A stretch of 64,000 bases of DNA from Kitasatospora sp. SolWspMP-SS2h (GCF_003259315.1 NZ_QLLT01000013.1:124001-188000), one strand, 5' to 3'. Positions 7,092 to 15,707 are shown, counted from the stretch's first letter. Program-made: numbers and translations. Notes: generated by a model not told the origin, from the letters alone.

Positions 7092-8753
7092 TCAGTCGAC
7101 GCAGGGGACGCCGCCGGCCTTCACCGGCGGGCCCTGCATCTGGAGGGCGGGGGCGGCGGCGGGGTCGGCGCTGTCCCCGGTCGCACCGGTTCCGGCGGTT
7201 CCGGCGGTTCCGGCGGTTCCGGCGGTTCCGGCGGCGTCGGGCGCGGCGCGGTCGGCACCGAGGACGACCTGGACCCGGCCGGGGGCGAGGGCGGTGGAGG
7301 CGGTGGCGGTGACGCCGTAGCGGGCGGCGATCCGCTGCCCGGCGTCCTGCCCGCCGGTGCCGTACCTGACGGTGGTGGTGCGCGGGTGGCCGTCGGCGGT
7401 GCCGACCTTCCCGGCCCGGTAGCCGAGGGCGGCGAGCGCCTTGGACTCGTCGGCCGCGGCCCCGGTCACCGAGGACCCGTTGAGCACGTCGACGGTGGTC
7501 CCGGCGGCGGACGCCCCGGTCGGCACCGAACTCGGACTCGGGCTCGGGCTCGGGCTCGGACTCGGCGCGGTGGCGGCGCCGGTGGCCGGGGTGAGCGCCG
7601 GGTCGGCGTCGAGCGGCTGCCCGAACAGCTGCTTGACGATCCGCCGGAGCTTCACCGGGTCGACCTGGTTGACCTCCTGGCCGCCGACGGTGGCGAACCT
7701 GTCGATCGGCAGGGTGTTGAACTCGACGTTGCCGCCGGTCAGGTTGGGCGCCTGCTGGACGAAGTCGAGCAGCTGCCACTGGTCGTCGATCACCACGTCC
7801 TTCTTGACCACGTTCAGCAGGTCCTGCATCTTGCCGAGGTCCCCGATCACGCCCTGCTGCTTGAGCTTGTACTCGACGGAGGCGATGAACGCCTGCTGCC
7901 GGTGGGTGCGGTCGAGGTCGCCGTTGGTGAGGTTGTGCCGCTGCCGGACGAAGGACAGCGCGTCGGCGGCGTTCACCTGGCTGACCCCGGCCGGGAGTTT
8001 CAGCCCGGTGCCGCCGCCGGGCCTGACCACGTTGCCCTTGCTGTCGGTGACCCGGGAGACGATCGGGTCGTCGACGGCCTTGTTCAGGCAGACCGGGATC
8101 GGTTCGAGCGCCTTGGCGATGTCGTAGAAGCCGATCAGGTTGACCTCGGCGAAGTGGTCGATCGGGATGTCGAGCAGCCTCTGCACGGTCTGGATGGTGG
8201 CGGAGCGCCCGGCCTCCCGGCTCTGCTGCTCCAGGTCGGCGCCCTTGAGCCCCTTGGCGCGCAGCTTCTGCTCGGCGGCGTCCTTGGCGTAGCCGTAGGC
8301 CTCCTTGACCTTGTGCATCCTGCCCTCGGTCCCGTCGGCGTTGTACGTCTGCACCAGGTCGTCGCGCGGGACGGACACCGCCTGGGCCTTCCCGCTAGGC
8401 GGGATGTGCAGCACGATCAGCGAGTTGGTGTTGTAGCCGCCGATCTCGCTGGAGCCGGCGTGCAGTTCGTCCTGGACGAACTCCTTGGGCAGGTCGGTGC
8501 CGTCCATGTTCTTCCGGCTGTCGAGGCCGATCAGCAGGATGTTGACGGAGGCGTCGAGGTGCCGGGGGGCGTTCTTCCTGGCCTGGTCGAGGGCGTGCGA
8601 GCGGCTGACGCCGTTGAGCTGGCCGGTGGTGTACCAGGCGAAGCCGCTGACGCCCAGGACGGCCAGCGAGAGGGCGCAGGCGGCGGTCCGGCCGGCGATC
8701 AGCCCGGGGGCGGGGCGGCGGCCGAGCCGGCGCGGGCCGCGTCGTTCAGCCAC
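7092..8753 (-). CDS. LCP (LytR-CpsA-Psr) family cell-wall glycopolymer ligase with LytR_C domain
   Basis: 553 residues: a cytoplasmic basic start, one membrane helix (AACALSLAVLGVSGFAWYTT), the LCP catalytic domain (NILLIGLDSRKN, SLIVLHIPP, AVSVPRDDLVQTY, LSFVRQRHNLTNGDLDRTHRQQAFI), a PSPSPSPS linker, and a C-terminal LytR_C domain (VDVLNGSSVTGAA). LCP enzymes transfer undecaprenyl-linked teichoic acid or arabinogalactan-type polymers to peptidoglycan outside the membrane. The conserved Arg/Asp residues in RQRHN..DLDR and the SVPRD motif are present. The tail holds repeated Gly-Thr-Ala encoded by a minisatellite at about 7193-7237. The GTG start overlaps the stop of the DUF6542 gene by 8 bp, so they form an operon. 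Confidence 0.9.
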   Translation of the reverse strand: MAERRGPRRLGRRPAPGLIAGRTAACALSLAVLGVSGFAWYTTGQLNGVSRSHALDQARKNAPRHLDASVNILLIGLDSRKNMDGTDLPKEFVQDELHAGSSEIGGYNTNSLIVLHIPPSGKAQAVSVPRDDLVQTYNADGTEGRMHKVKEAYGYAKDAAEQKLRAKGLKGADLEQQSREAGRSATIQTVQRLLDIPIDHFAEVNLIGFYDIAKALEPIPVCLNKAVDDPIVSRVTDSKGNVVRPGGGTGLKLPAGVSQVNAADALSFVRQRHNLTNGDLDRTHRQQAFIASVEYKLKQQGVIGDLGKMQDLLNVVKKDVVIDDQWQLLDFVQQAPNLTGGNVEFNTLPIDRFATVGGQEVNQVDPVKLRRIVKQLFGQPLDADPALTPATGAATAPSPSPSPSPSPSSVPTGASAAGTTVDVLNGSSVTGAAADESKALAALGYRAGKVGTADGHPRTTTVRYGTGGQDAGQRIAARYGVTATASTALAPGRVQVVLGADRAAPDAAGTAGTAGTAGTAGTGATGDSADPAAAPALQMQGPPVKAGGVPCVD

Positions 8754-9447
8754 GGCGGGGCCTCCGGGCGCGGAGCGTGCGCACGCCGACGGCCAGCAGG
8801 GCGGCGGCGAGCGCGGCCAGCATCCACGGGAACTGGCCGCTGACCAGTTTCAGGCCCTCGGTGCCCAGCCCGGCGCCCCGGTAACGGTCGCCGCGCGCCA
8901 GGCAGTCGACCCCGGCGGCGACGGCCAGCGTCACCACGGGGGCGCCGCTGACCACCCACCACCAGCCGGCCCGGCTGCTGACCAGCGCGGCCAGGGCGGC
9001 GCCCAGAACGGCGCAGGCCGCGTACACCGGGCCCAGGCCGGGGGCGAGCAGTTCGTCGGCGAGCGCGCCGAGCACCGGCAGGCCGAGGGCGGGCAGGACG
9101 GGGGGCATCCGGTTCGACCCGGCGGCGGCCCGGTCGCGGGCGCCCTCCCGGCGGACCGGAGGACGACGGCGCGGGGCGCTCCCGTCCGGCGCGGGCGCGC
9201 CGGCTGCCGGGCCGCCGCGCTCCGGGCCGGGCGGTCCGGGGGTGCGCCGACGCTCCCGGTCCGGGGTGCGCTGGGGCGGGACGGGGTGGCCGGCCGTCTC
9301 CGGCCGACCGGTCCGTCCGCGCGGCCCGCCTGGTCCGCGCGGCCCGCCCGGCTGGCCCGGTCCGCTCGGCTGGCCCTGTTCGCCCGGTTCGTCGTCCCGC
9401 CACAGCGGTGCGCCCCCGCGCGTACCCGTCGGCCTTCGCCCCGTCAT
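8746..9447 (-). CDS. DUF6542 membrane protein
   Basis: 233 residues. The first 110 are a disordered Pro/Gly/Arg region (GQPSGPGQPGGPRGPGG). The rest is about four membrane helices: ALGLPVLGALADELL, YAACAVLGAALAALVSS, WWWVVSGAPVVTLAVAAGVDCLA and FPWMLAALAAALLAVGVRTL, with GTEGLKLVSGQ between the last two. This is the DUF6542 layout, and its place directly upstream of an LCP gene with an 8-bp overlap is typical in streptomycetes. A role in glycopolymer attachment is only implied by the neighbour. The start is the ATG at 9447. Confidence 0.8.
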   Translation of the reverse strand: MTGRRPTGTRGGAPLWRDDEPGEQGQPSGPGQPGGPRGPGGPRGRTGRPETAGHPVPPQRTPDRERRRTPGPPGPERGGPAAGAPAPDGSAPRRRPPVRREGARDRAAAGSNRMPPVLPALGLPVLGALADELLAPGLGPVYAACAVLGAALAALVSSRAGWWWVVSGAPVVTLAVAAGVDCLARGDRYRGAGLGTEGLKLVSGQFPWMLAALAAALLAVGVRTLRARRPRRG

Positions 9448-9747
9448 CGACACCTCTCGTCCTCCGCCGCGCCGCGCCAGCGGCGTCCGACCGTTCCGGG
9501 CTGACAGACGCGTGGCGCGGCCCCCCGGTTCCTCTACATGGCTGTAGAGGTCAGAGCGAAGCATACAAATCCGCTCCGGGTACGTAAGCTCGCCACAGGT
9601 CGCCACCCGGCACCGGGCGACATCCGACAGAACGCGACAACCCGGCGACAGGACACGGCCACCGGGCGTCCGCGGGCCCGGCGGCCGGGTCCGCGGGGGC
9701 GGCAGCGGCGGCGCAGAGCGGCGGAAAACGACAGAAGGAGTCCTCCG
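9448..9747. promoter_or_regulatory. Divergent promoter region with a 7-bp inverted repeat
   Basis: 300 bp between the DUF6542 and lysozyme-like starts. CCTCTAC (9531-9537) and GTAGAGG (9544-9550) form a perfect 20-base hairpin or operator with ATGGCT in the middle. An AT-richer tract with AAGCATACAAAT follows at about 9558-9570. I looked for the c-di-AMP ydaO riboswitch that often precedes actinobacterial wall hydrolases and could not fit its conserved cores. Confidence 0.4.
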
Positions 9748-10452
9748 GTGGCGGAACGCGGCGCGAAGTGGCCGTGGGTGGCGGTGGCCCTGGCCGTGCT
9801 GGGGATCTGGCTGTACGAGCGCGGCGGCGACCCCACCCCGCCGCCCGACGCCGCCCCGTCCGCCCGCGCCACCGCCCCGGCCTCCTCCGGCGCCCCGCCC
9901 GGGTCGTCCGCGCCGTCCGGACCAGCCTCCGCCTCCGCCTCCCCCACCGCGCGGGGCCCGGAGGACTACGCGCCGCCGCGGTTCGCGCCCGAGGTCGAGA
10001 AGTACGCGGCCGAGGCCGGGGTGAACCCGCAGCTGGTGATGGCGGTCCTGTTCAACGAGGCGTACAAGCCGCACGGGCCGGAGGTCGAGCGGGCCTGGCA
10101 GAAGATGAAGCCGGACGCCTCCTTCGGCATCGCCAACATGCACCGGGCGGCCTACGATGAGACCCGCCGCAACCGGCCGTTCGCCGACCGCCCGTGGGAG
10201 GACCTGCCGGACGACCCGGCGCTGGCCGTCCGCGCCGCCGCCTGGCACCTGCACGACCTGGGCGCCCAGCTGCCCGCCCGCTGGTCCGGCTCCTACACCC
10301 GCGACGAGCTGATGGCCCTCGGCTACAACACCGGCGCCGGGAACATGCTCGCCTTCGCCCGCGGCGTCAACCCGGGCGCCGAGGCCCGTTCCTACCTGGA
10401 CCGCCTGCACGACAACTGGGCCAAGTCCGCCGACGCCCTCGCCGCGCACTGA
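9748..10452 (+). CDS. Secreted or membrane-anchored lysozyme-like (SLT-fold) protein
   Basis: 234 residues from a GTG that follows AAGGAG at a good distance. One hydrophobic helix (WVAVALAVLGIWLY) is followed by a Pro/Ser/Ala linker of about 55 residues, then a lysozyme-like domain: VEKYAAEAGVNPQLVMAVLFNEAYK has the catalytic Glu of the SLT fold, SFGIANM the substrate-groove strand, and YNTGAGNM the third motif. It would cleave or remodel peptidoglycan outside the membrane while staying tethered. Open frame continues to 9538, but that part is Arg-rich and lies across the inverted repeat, so I reject it as coding. Confidence 0.82.
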   Translation: MAERGAKWPWVAVALAVLGIWLYERGGDPTPPPDAAPSARATAPASSGAPPGSSAPSGPASASASPTARGPEDYAPPRFAPEVEKYAAEAGVNPQLVMAVLFNEAYKPHGPEVERAWQKMKPDASFGIANMHRAAYDETRRNRPFADRPWEDLPDDPALAVRAAAWHLHDLGAQLPARWSGSYTRDELMALGYNTGAGNMLAFARGVNPGAEARSYLDRLHDNWAKSADALAAH

Positions 10453-10525
10453 CGGCCGGTCCGAACCGGACGGCGGCACCCGGTAGGCTGACGCTCCGTC
10501 AACCGCCGCCCACCGGAGGGTCACT

Positions 10526-11104
10526 GTGTCAGACGACCTGCTCATCGCCAAGATCAGCCACGGGTTCGACCACCTCGACGCCGACGGGGACGGGCGGCTC
10601 ACCGAGCGCGACCACGTCCTGATGGGCCAGTCGGTGGCCCGCTCGCTGGGGCACCCGGCCGGGTCGCCCGAGGAGCAGCGGATCGTCGGGGCGTACGTGG
10701 CGGTCTGGCGGGAGCTGCACCTGCCGCACCTGCCGGCGGGCGCGGTGGCGATGGGGCGGGCCGACTTCCTGGCCTCCACCGCCGCGCTGGCCGACGACCC
10801 GGAGGCCGCCGAGGCGGTCCTCGGGGCGCTCGGCCGGGCCTTCCTCGCGGTGGCGGACGCGGACGGCAACGGCGTGGTCGACGCGGACGGGTTCTTCGCC
10901 TTCCAGCACGGCCACTTCCCGCAGCTGCGGCGCAGCGACGCCGACACCGCCTTCGCGCACCTGGACCGCGACGGCGACGGTGCGCTGTCCGCCGAGGAGT
11001 TCGTGACCGCGATCATCGAGTACTGGACCAGCCGCGACCCGGACGCCCCGGGCAACTGGTGGACCGGCAGCCCGCAGGGCGACCCGGACCTCACCACGCT
11101 CTGA
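10526..11104 (+). CDS. EF-hand calcium-binding protein (calerythrin type)
   Basis: 192 residues with three canonical EF-hand loops (DADGDGRLTERD, DADGNGVVDADG, DRDGDGALSAEE) and one degenerate second hand, the arrangement of calerythrin/CabB-type calcium sensors of actinomycetes. The loops have Asp at positions 1, 3 and 5 and an acidic residue at or near position 12. It is soluble and has no signal peptide, so it should buffer or sense cytosolic calcium. The GTG start is preceded by GGAGGG. Confidence 0.92.
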   Translation: MSDDLLIAKISHGFDHLDADGDGRLTERDHVLMGQSVARSLGHPAGSPEEQRIVGAYVAVWRELHLPHLPAGAVAMGRADFLASTAALADDPEAAEAVLGALGRAFLAVADADGNGVVDADGFFAFQHGHFPQLRRSDADTAFAHLDRDGDGALSAEEFVTAIIEYWTSRDPDAPGNWWTGSPQGDPDLTTL

Positions 11105-11231
11105 CACCCCCGCCGCGCGGAGCCGCCCGCCCGCGGCCCTACCCGTAGCCCCACCTGCGGCGACGCGCTTCCCGGCGCCCCGCCGGACGGGGCTGCGGGG
11201 CGCGGCGCCGTCCGACGGGCACACTGGCGGC

Positions 11232-11975
11232 ATGACCGCTTCCCGCGCCCAGGGCACGCCGCCCGACCCGCCACCGGACCACGACGAGGCGCACCACGGC
11301 GCGCTGGGCGGGCGGCTGAACTGGCTGCGCGCCGCGGTGCTCGGCGCCAACGACGGCGTGGTGTCGACGGCGGGCCTGGTGGTGGGCGTCGCGGGGGCGA
11401 ACTCCTCGTCCCACGAGCTGCTGACGGCCGGTCTGGCCGGGCTGCTGGCGGGCTCGTTGTCGATGGCGGCGGGCGAGTACGTGTCGGTGAGCACCCAGCG
11501 GGACGCCGAGCAGGCGGCCCTGGCGATGGAGCGCCGGGAGCTGCGGCTGACCCCGGAGGCGGAGCTGGCCGAGCTGGCGGGCATGTACGAGGCGAAGGGC
11601 CTCGATCCGGAGCTGGCCCGGCAGGTGGCCGAGCAGTTGACCGCGCACGATGCGCTGGCCGCCCACGCGGAGACCGAACTGGGCATCGATCCGGACGAGT
11701 TGACCAATCCGTGGCACGCCGCGTGGGCGTCCTTCGCGGCGTTTACGGTGGGGGCGCTGCTGCCGCTGCTGGCGATCGTGCTGCCGCCGCAGTCCGTCCG
11801 GGTGTGGGTCACGGTGGTGGCGGTGCTGGCGGCGCTGGTGGTGACGGGCTGGTCGAGCGCCTGGCTCGGCGGGGCGGATCCGCGCCGGGCGGTGCTGCGC
11901 AACGTGCTGGGCGGCGGCCTCGCGATGGGCGTGACGTACGTGGTGGGGGTGCTGATGGGCGCGTCGGGGGACTGA
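11232..11975 (+). CDS. VIT1/CCC1-family Fe2+/Mn2+ transporter
   Basis: 247 residues. GGRLNWLRAAVLGANDGVVSTAGLVVGVAGA is the first-helix signature and SLSMAAGEYVSVSTQRDAEQAAL the second-helix/MBD junction. A cytosolic helical metal-binding domain (about 90-150, rich in Glu) and three C-terminal helices follow. Family members move Fe2+ or Mn2+ out of the cytosol in exchange for protons. All conserved segments are present and length is normal. A strong terminator follows, so it is monocistronic. Confidence 0.92.
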   Translation: MTASRAQGTPPDPPPDHDEAHHGALGGRLNWLRAAVLGANDGVVSTAGLVVGVAGANSSSHELLTAGLAGLLAGSLSMAAGEYVSVSTQRDAEQAALAMERRELRLTPEAELAELAGMYEAKGLDPELARQVAEQLTAHDALAAHAETELGIDPDELTNPWHAAWASFAAFTVGALLPLLAIVLPPQSVRVWVTVVAVLAALVVTGWSSAWLGGADPRRAVLRNVLGGGLAMGVTYVVGVLMGASGD

Positions 11976-12003
11976 GTCGGGGGCACGGGCGTGCGCACGC
12001 GCG

Positions 12004-12040
12004 GGGGCCCGCGCCGGGGAGTTCTCCCGGCGCGGGCCCC
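12004..12040 (+). terminator. Strong hairpin terminator after the VIT1-type gene
   Basis: GGGGCCCGCGCCGGG at 12004-12018 pairs perfectly with 12026-12040 around a 7-base loop (GAGTTCT). It lies 28 bases after the stop and faces the convergent BaeRF gene. Confidence 0.8.
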
Positions 12041-12108
12041 GGTGGCGTCCGCCGGCGGCGGTCGGTGCCCGTCAGCGGCGGTGGCCGTCGGTGGCGGTGC
12101 CCGTCGGC

Positions 12109-13206
12109 TCAGTAGCGCAGGTCGGCGGCGATCCGTCCGGCGTCGGAGAGGGTGCCGTCGGGGACGAAGCTGACGGTGGCGCCGGTGTCGAGGACGCGTT
12201 CGATGACCTCGTCGACGATGTCCTCGCGGGAGCCGGTCTCACCCTCCTCGGCCGGGACCAGGTGGTCGCCGTCGTCGCGGACGGTGGTGCGGAAGTTCTC
12301 CTCGACCACCAGCAGGGCGATCCGGCCCTCGGCGGCAGTCTGCCAGACCTCGTCGAGCCCGGCGGCGAACGCCTGCCGGCCGCGGGCCTTGTCGAGGCGG
12401 GCCAGGGCCTCGGTGATCTCCTGGTCGGCGTGCGCGCGCAGGGCGGGCTCGACCACCTGGCGGACGGTCTCGGCGTTGCCCTGGGCGAGGCCGCCGTGCG
12501 GGATCTGCGAGGTGGTGGCCTTGGCGATCGGGCCGACGGCGTCCAGCAGGGCGAGCGCGGGGGCGTCGCCGACCACGTACAGCGGGCGGGGGTCGGCGGC
12601 GAGCACCTTGCCGACCGCCGTGTCGGCCTGGCGGAGGAAGGTCTTGGTCTCCTCGTCCCGGAAGGTGCTGGGGGTGTCGCCGATCCGCTCCTGGCGCTCG
12701 GGGTCGGGGTTGTCGTAGACCCGGACCAGCGGGAAGCCGTGGGAGGTCTCCTCGGTGACGCGCTCCTTGTCGCCGCCCCACAGGACCACCCGGTCGGCGG
12801 CGACCGCGAGCACCCAGTAGGGGCGTTCGGCGATCTGCGAGGCGACCAGGTTGCGGGTGAGGAAGGTGTCGGAGAGGACCACCCGGGCGGGGGTGGTACG
12901 GCCGAGTGACCAGACCTGGTGCTCGCCGGGCGCGACGAGGATCGCCAGGCCGTCCTCGGCGTGCACCAGGTCGACCTCGGCGAGCGCCCTGTCGAGCTGC
13001 TCCAGGACGTCGATCCGGTCGGCGCGCGAGACGTCGGGGTCGGCCTGGACCTTCTCCTTCGCCTCGGCCAGCAGGTTGCGCAGCCGGACCGGGTCCTGCC
13101 CGTTGTCCGGCTCGCGGCGGTGCGTGGGCATCAGGATGGACACCGCCGGATAGGAGCGGGGCCGGCGCAGCTCGGCGAGGACGGCGGGGCTGAGGGCGGG
13201 GTGCAT
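12109..13206 (-). CDS. BaeRF-family (archaeo-eukaryotic release factor-like) protein
   Basis: 365 residues. VSILMPTHRREPDNGQDPVRLRNLLAEAKEKV is the opening of the streptomycete BaeRF3-like group. The middle has a domain with HQVWSLGRTTPARVVLSDTFLTRNLVA and AVAADRVVLWGGD, and the C-terminal eL30-like domain reads GRIALLVVEENFRT ... DIVDEVIERVLDTGATVSFVPD. BaeRF proteins resemble eRF1/Pelota and are proposed ribosome-associated factors; biochemical roles are open. No GGQ motif is evident. The gene is monocistronic with a promoter-like AT-rich patch and a palindrome upstream (13280-13295). Confidence 0.75.
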   Translation of the reverse strand: MHPALSPAVLAELRRPRSYPAVSILMPTHRREPDNGQDPVRLRNLLAEAKEKVQADPDVSRADRIDVLEQLDRALAEVDLVHAEDGLAILVAPGEHQVWSLGRTTPARVVLSDTFLTRNLVASQIAERPYWVLAVAADRVVLWGGDKERVTEETSHGFPLVRVYDNPDPERQERIGDTPSTFRDEETKTFLRQADTAVGKVLAADPRPLYVVGDAPALALLDAVGPIAKATTSQIPHGGLAQGNAETVRQVVEPALRAHADQEITEALARLDKARGRQAFAAGLDEVWQTAAEGRIALLVVEENFRTTVRDDGDHLVPAEEGETGSREDIVDEVIERVLDTGATVSFVPDGTLSDAGRIAADLRY

Positions 13207-13279
13207 GGAGACCCTTTCCGAAGGCGGCTCGGCCTTCTGTGCGTGGACGCGCGAAGCCTGGTTCTGCTCCCGAATGTCC

Positions 13280-13295
13280 CAAATGTACTCATTTG
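13280..13295. promoter_or_regulatory. 16-bp palindrome upstream of the BaeRF gene
   Basis: CAAATG (13280-13285) and CATTTG (13290-13295) are exact complements around TACT. This is one of the few AT-rich stretches nearby, 75 bp before the BaeRF start, and on the minus strand TACATT within it could be a -10 hexamer. It is a candidate operator for an unknown regulator. Confidence 0.4.
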
Positions 13296-13344
13296 CCCGC
13301 GCGAGCGGCGACCCGCCGGACCGCCCACCGCCCCGTTCAGCCCC

Positions 13345-13782
13345 CTACCCCGCGCGGGCGGAGCGGTGGACGGAGCGGTGGACGGCTCGACGGGCGGCTC
13401 GGCGGACGGCCAGGTGGGCAGCGAGCACGGCGGCCGCGCCGAGGGCGTAACCGAGCAGGTCGGAGGCGTCGAAGGTGGTGCCGAGGACGAGGCGGGCGAG
13501 GCGGCTGCGGCGTCCGAGGTCGGCCGGCAGGCCGGTGAGCTGGAAGAGTTCCACCGCCCAGCTCGCGGCGAGCGCGGCGGCGGCGGCGCTCCACGGGCCG
13601 AGGCGGGGCGCGGCGGCCATCAGCAGGGTGTGCAGCAGCGCGGTGTACAGCGCCCCGCCGAGCAGCGCGGCCGTCGGGGCCGGTGCCAGGCCGGGTGCGA
13701 CCAGGCCGGACGCCAGCACCGCGCCCGCCCCCGCCAGCCACCCGGCCCGGGCCCGCCACTCCCCCGGTGCCGCTGTCCCCAC
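13345..13782 (-). CDS. DUF2809 membrane protein
   Basis: 145 residues with four or five membrane helices. The segments WAVELFQLTGLPADL and VLGTTFDASDLLGYALGAAAVL are the diagnostic DUF2809/VanZ-like features. Function is unknown. It lies upstream of the BaeRF gene on the same strand with about 140 bp between, too far to assume an operon. The C-terminus is Arg/Ser repeat sequence (RRAVHRSVHRS). Confidence 0.75.
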   Translation of the reverse strand: MGTAAPGEWRARAGWLAGAGAVLASGLVAPGLAPAPTAALLGGALYTALLHTLLMAAAPRLGPWSAAAAALAASWAVELFQLTGLPADLGRRSRLARLVLGTTFDASDLLGYALGAAAVLAAHLAVRRAARRAVHRSVHRSARAG

Positions 13783-13919
13783 GCCCGCCGCCCCTCCCGA
13801 TCCCGGTCCCGACCCCGTTCCCGTCCCGGCCCTCCCGTGCGGGGCGGCGGTGCGGGTCCGCCCAGCCCATCACACGGGGTGGGTGCGGGCGGCGGCGGGG
13901 CCGGTCCTACGGTGGGGGC

Positions 13920-14444
13920 ATGCGGACCATCGAGTTGACCTGCGATCCGGCGTTCGACCGGGCGGTGCGGACGGTGTGGCGGCAGTTGGCCGACGGCGGG
14001 GTGGACTCGCTCGCGGACAACCCGCACCCGACGCACCGCCCGCACCTGACCCTGGCGGCGTGCGGTGCGATCGCGCCGGAGCGGCTCGCGGAGGTCGGCG
14101 AACTCCTGGACGGCGCGCTGCCGCTGGAGGTGCGCCTGTCGGGCCTGCTGTCGTTCGGCGCGCGCAGCCGCCGCCGGGTGCTGGCCTGGGGCGTGGTCCC
14201 GGCCCCGGCGCTGGTCGACCTGCACCGCGAGGCGTGGCGGCTGCTGGCGGACGCCCCCGACCCCAACCCGCTCTACCTGCCCGGCCGTTGGATGCCGCAC
14301 CTGAGCCTGACCCGCCGGGTGGAGCCGGACGGCCTGGCGCTGGCGCACCGCCTGCTGGGCCGCCACCCGGACCTGACCGGGGTCTTCGACGCGGCCCGTA
14401 CCTTCGACGCCGGGAGCCAGCTGACCGCGCCGCTGCCCGGCTGA
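13920..14444 (+). CDS. 2H phosphoesterase (2'-5' RNA ligase family)
   Basis: 174 residues with the two HxT/S motifs that define the 2H superfamily: HRPHLTLAA near residue 42 and MPHLSLTRR near residue 126, each on a beta strand. The first half carries the alpha/beta duplication expected of a LigT-like lobe. Bacterial members act on 2',3'-cyclic phosphates or 2'-5' linkages; the substrate here cannot be inferred. The ATG at 13920 directly follows GGTGGGGGC. It is a lone gene, convergent with the epoxide hydrolase. Confidence 0.8.
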   Translation: MRTIELTCDPAFDRAVRTVWRQLADGGVDSLADNPHPTHRPHLTLAACGAIAPERLAEVGELLDGALPLEVRLSGLLSFGARSRRRVLAWGVVPAPALVDLHREAWRLLADAPDPNPLYLPGRWMPHLSLTRRVEPDGLALAHRLLGRHPDLTGVFDAARTFDAGSQLTAPLPG

Positions 14445-14488
14445 GCCGACGCGCAGCCAGCTCATCGCGCTCGCAGGCCCGTTCTCTC

Positions 14489-15580
14489 CTACCGCGCCGG
14501 GGCCGCCGCCAGCGAGGCGAAGAACTCCCGGACGTCGCGGGCGAACAGCCCGGGCACCTCCATCGCGGCGAAGTGGCCGCCGCGGTCGAACTCCGACCAG
14601 TGCCGGACGTCGTAGCGCCGTTCGACCAGCGGGCGCACGGCCAGGGTGATGTCGTGCGCGAAGACCGCGACGCCGAGCGGCACCGGGCAGGGTGTGCCGC
14701 CGCGCGGGGTCTCCCGGGTGAGGCGGGCGGAGGAGGCGGCGGTGGCGGTCAGCCAGTAGAGCGAGACGCCGGTGAGCAGGCGTTCGTCGTCCACCGGGGT
14801 GGCCGGGTCGGTCCATTGGGCGAACCGTTCGGCGATCCAGGCGAGTTGGCCGACCGGGGAGTCGGTGAGCGCGTAGCCGAGGGTCTGCGGGGTGGCGGCC
14901 TGGAGGGCCTGGTACGGGGGCCGGTTGGCCTGGAGGTGGCGGACCCGGTCGAGTCGGGCCTCGTCGGCGGCGGACAGCGGGCCGGCCTCCGGGTCGGGCG
15001 GCAGCGGCTGGTAGGTGACGTGCACGCCGACCACCCGGTCGGGGGCGTGCGCGCCGAGGGCGGTGGAGATGCCCGCGCCGAAGTCGCCGCCCTGGGCGCC
15101 GTAGCGCCGGTAGCCGAGGCGCTCCATGAGGGCGGCCCAGGCGCGGGCGACCCGGGGCACGTCCCAGCCGCGTTCAGTGGTGGGCCCGGAGAAGCCGAAG
15201 CCGGGGATGGAGGGGACCACCAGGTGGAAGTCGCGGCGCAGCGGTTCGAGGACGTCCAGGAACTCCAGGAAGGAGCCGGGCCAGCCGTGGGTGAGGATCA
15301 GCGGGAGGGCGTCCGGGCGGTCGGCGCGCAGGTGCAGGAAGTGGATCCGCTGGCCGTCGATCTCGGTGGTGTACTGCGGCAGTTCGTTGATCCGGGCCTC
15401 GTGGGGGCGCCAGTCGTAGCGGGTGCGCCAGTGTTCGGCGAGCTGCCGGAGGCGGGCCAGCGGGAAGCCGTAGTCCCAGCCGGCGCCGTCGATCTCGTTG
15501 GGCCATCGGGTGCGGGCGAGGCGGTCGGCGAGGTCGTCGAGGTCGGCCTGCGGGACGTGGATGCGGAAGGGCTCGATCAC
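14489..15580 (-). CDS. Epoxide hydrolase (alpha/beta hydrolase, N-terminal EHN domain)
   Basis: 363 residues from GTG (IEPFRIHVPQADLDDLADRLARTRWP), which is the EHN domain start. The core follows: LILTHGWPGSFLEF oxyanion HGWP, YGAQGGDFGAGISTALG where the Asp of GGDFG is the nucleophile, and GGHFAAMEVP with the C-terminal His. It would open epoxides via an ester intermediate. Length is near the family norm of about 370-390. I start at 15580 behind GGGGGAA; an ATG at 15628 is in frame but lies inside the operator region. It is divergent from a MarR gene with three palindromes between, so repression by that regulator is likely. Confidence 0.88.
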   Translation of the reverse strand: MIEPFRIHVPQADLDDLADRLARTRWPNEIDGAGWDYGFPLARLRQLAEHWRTRYDWRPHEARINELPQYTTEIDGQRIHFLHLRADRPDALPLILTHGWPGSFLEFLDVLEPLRRDFHLVVPSIPGFGFSGPTTERGWDVPRVARAWAALMERLGYRRYGAQGGDFGAGISTALGAHAPDRVVGVHVTYQPLPPDPEAGPLSAADEARLDRVRHLQANRPPYQALQAATPQTLGYALTDSPVGQLAWIAERFAQWTDPATPVDDERLLTGVSLYWLTATAASSARLTRETPRGGTPCPVPLGVAVFAHDITLAVRPLVERRYDVRHWSEFDRGGHFAAMEVPGLFARDVREFFASLAAAPAR

Positions 15581-15630
15581 CGGGTTCCCCCTGGGGCGCG
15601 GCGGGTTCGGGTGCGGCGGGCGGCACATTC

Positions 15631-15686
15631 GTTAGCGCCATAAACGTTCGTCGCACTAACGAAGGTAGACTGTTAGTGGCACTAAC
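15631..15686. promoter_or_regulatory. Three tandem MarR-type operator copies
   Basis: Three related 15-base elements occupy the divergent spacer: 15631-15645 (GTTAGCGCCATAAAC), 15646-15660 (GTTCGTCGCACTAAC), directly abutting, and 15672-15686 (GTTAGTGGCACTAAC), a perfect palindrome around its central G. TAGACT at 15666-15671 between copies 2 and 3 may be the -10 hexamer of the MarR gene. Binding here would block both genes. Confidence 0.75.
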
Positions 15687-15707
15687 GCAACAGTGGAGGA
15701 CCCGCCC

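Noticed and set aside
9551..9747. c-di-AMP (ydaO-type) riboswitch before the lysozyme-like gene
   Set aside because: Expected from gene type, but the conserved riboswitch cores could not be matched.
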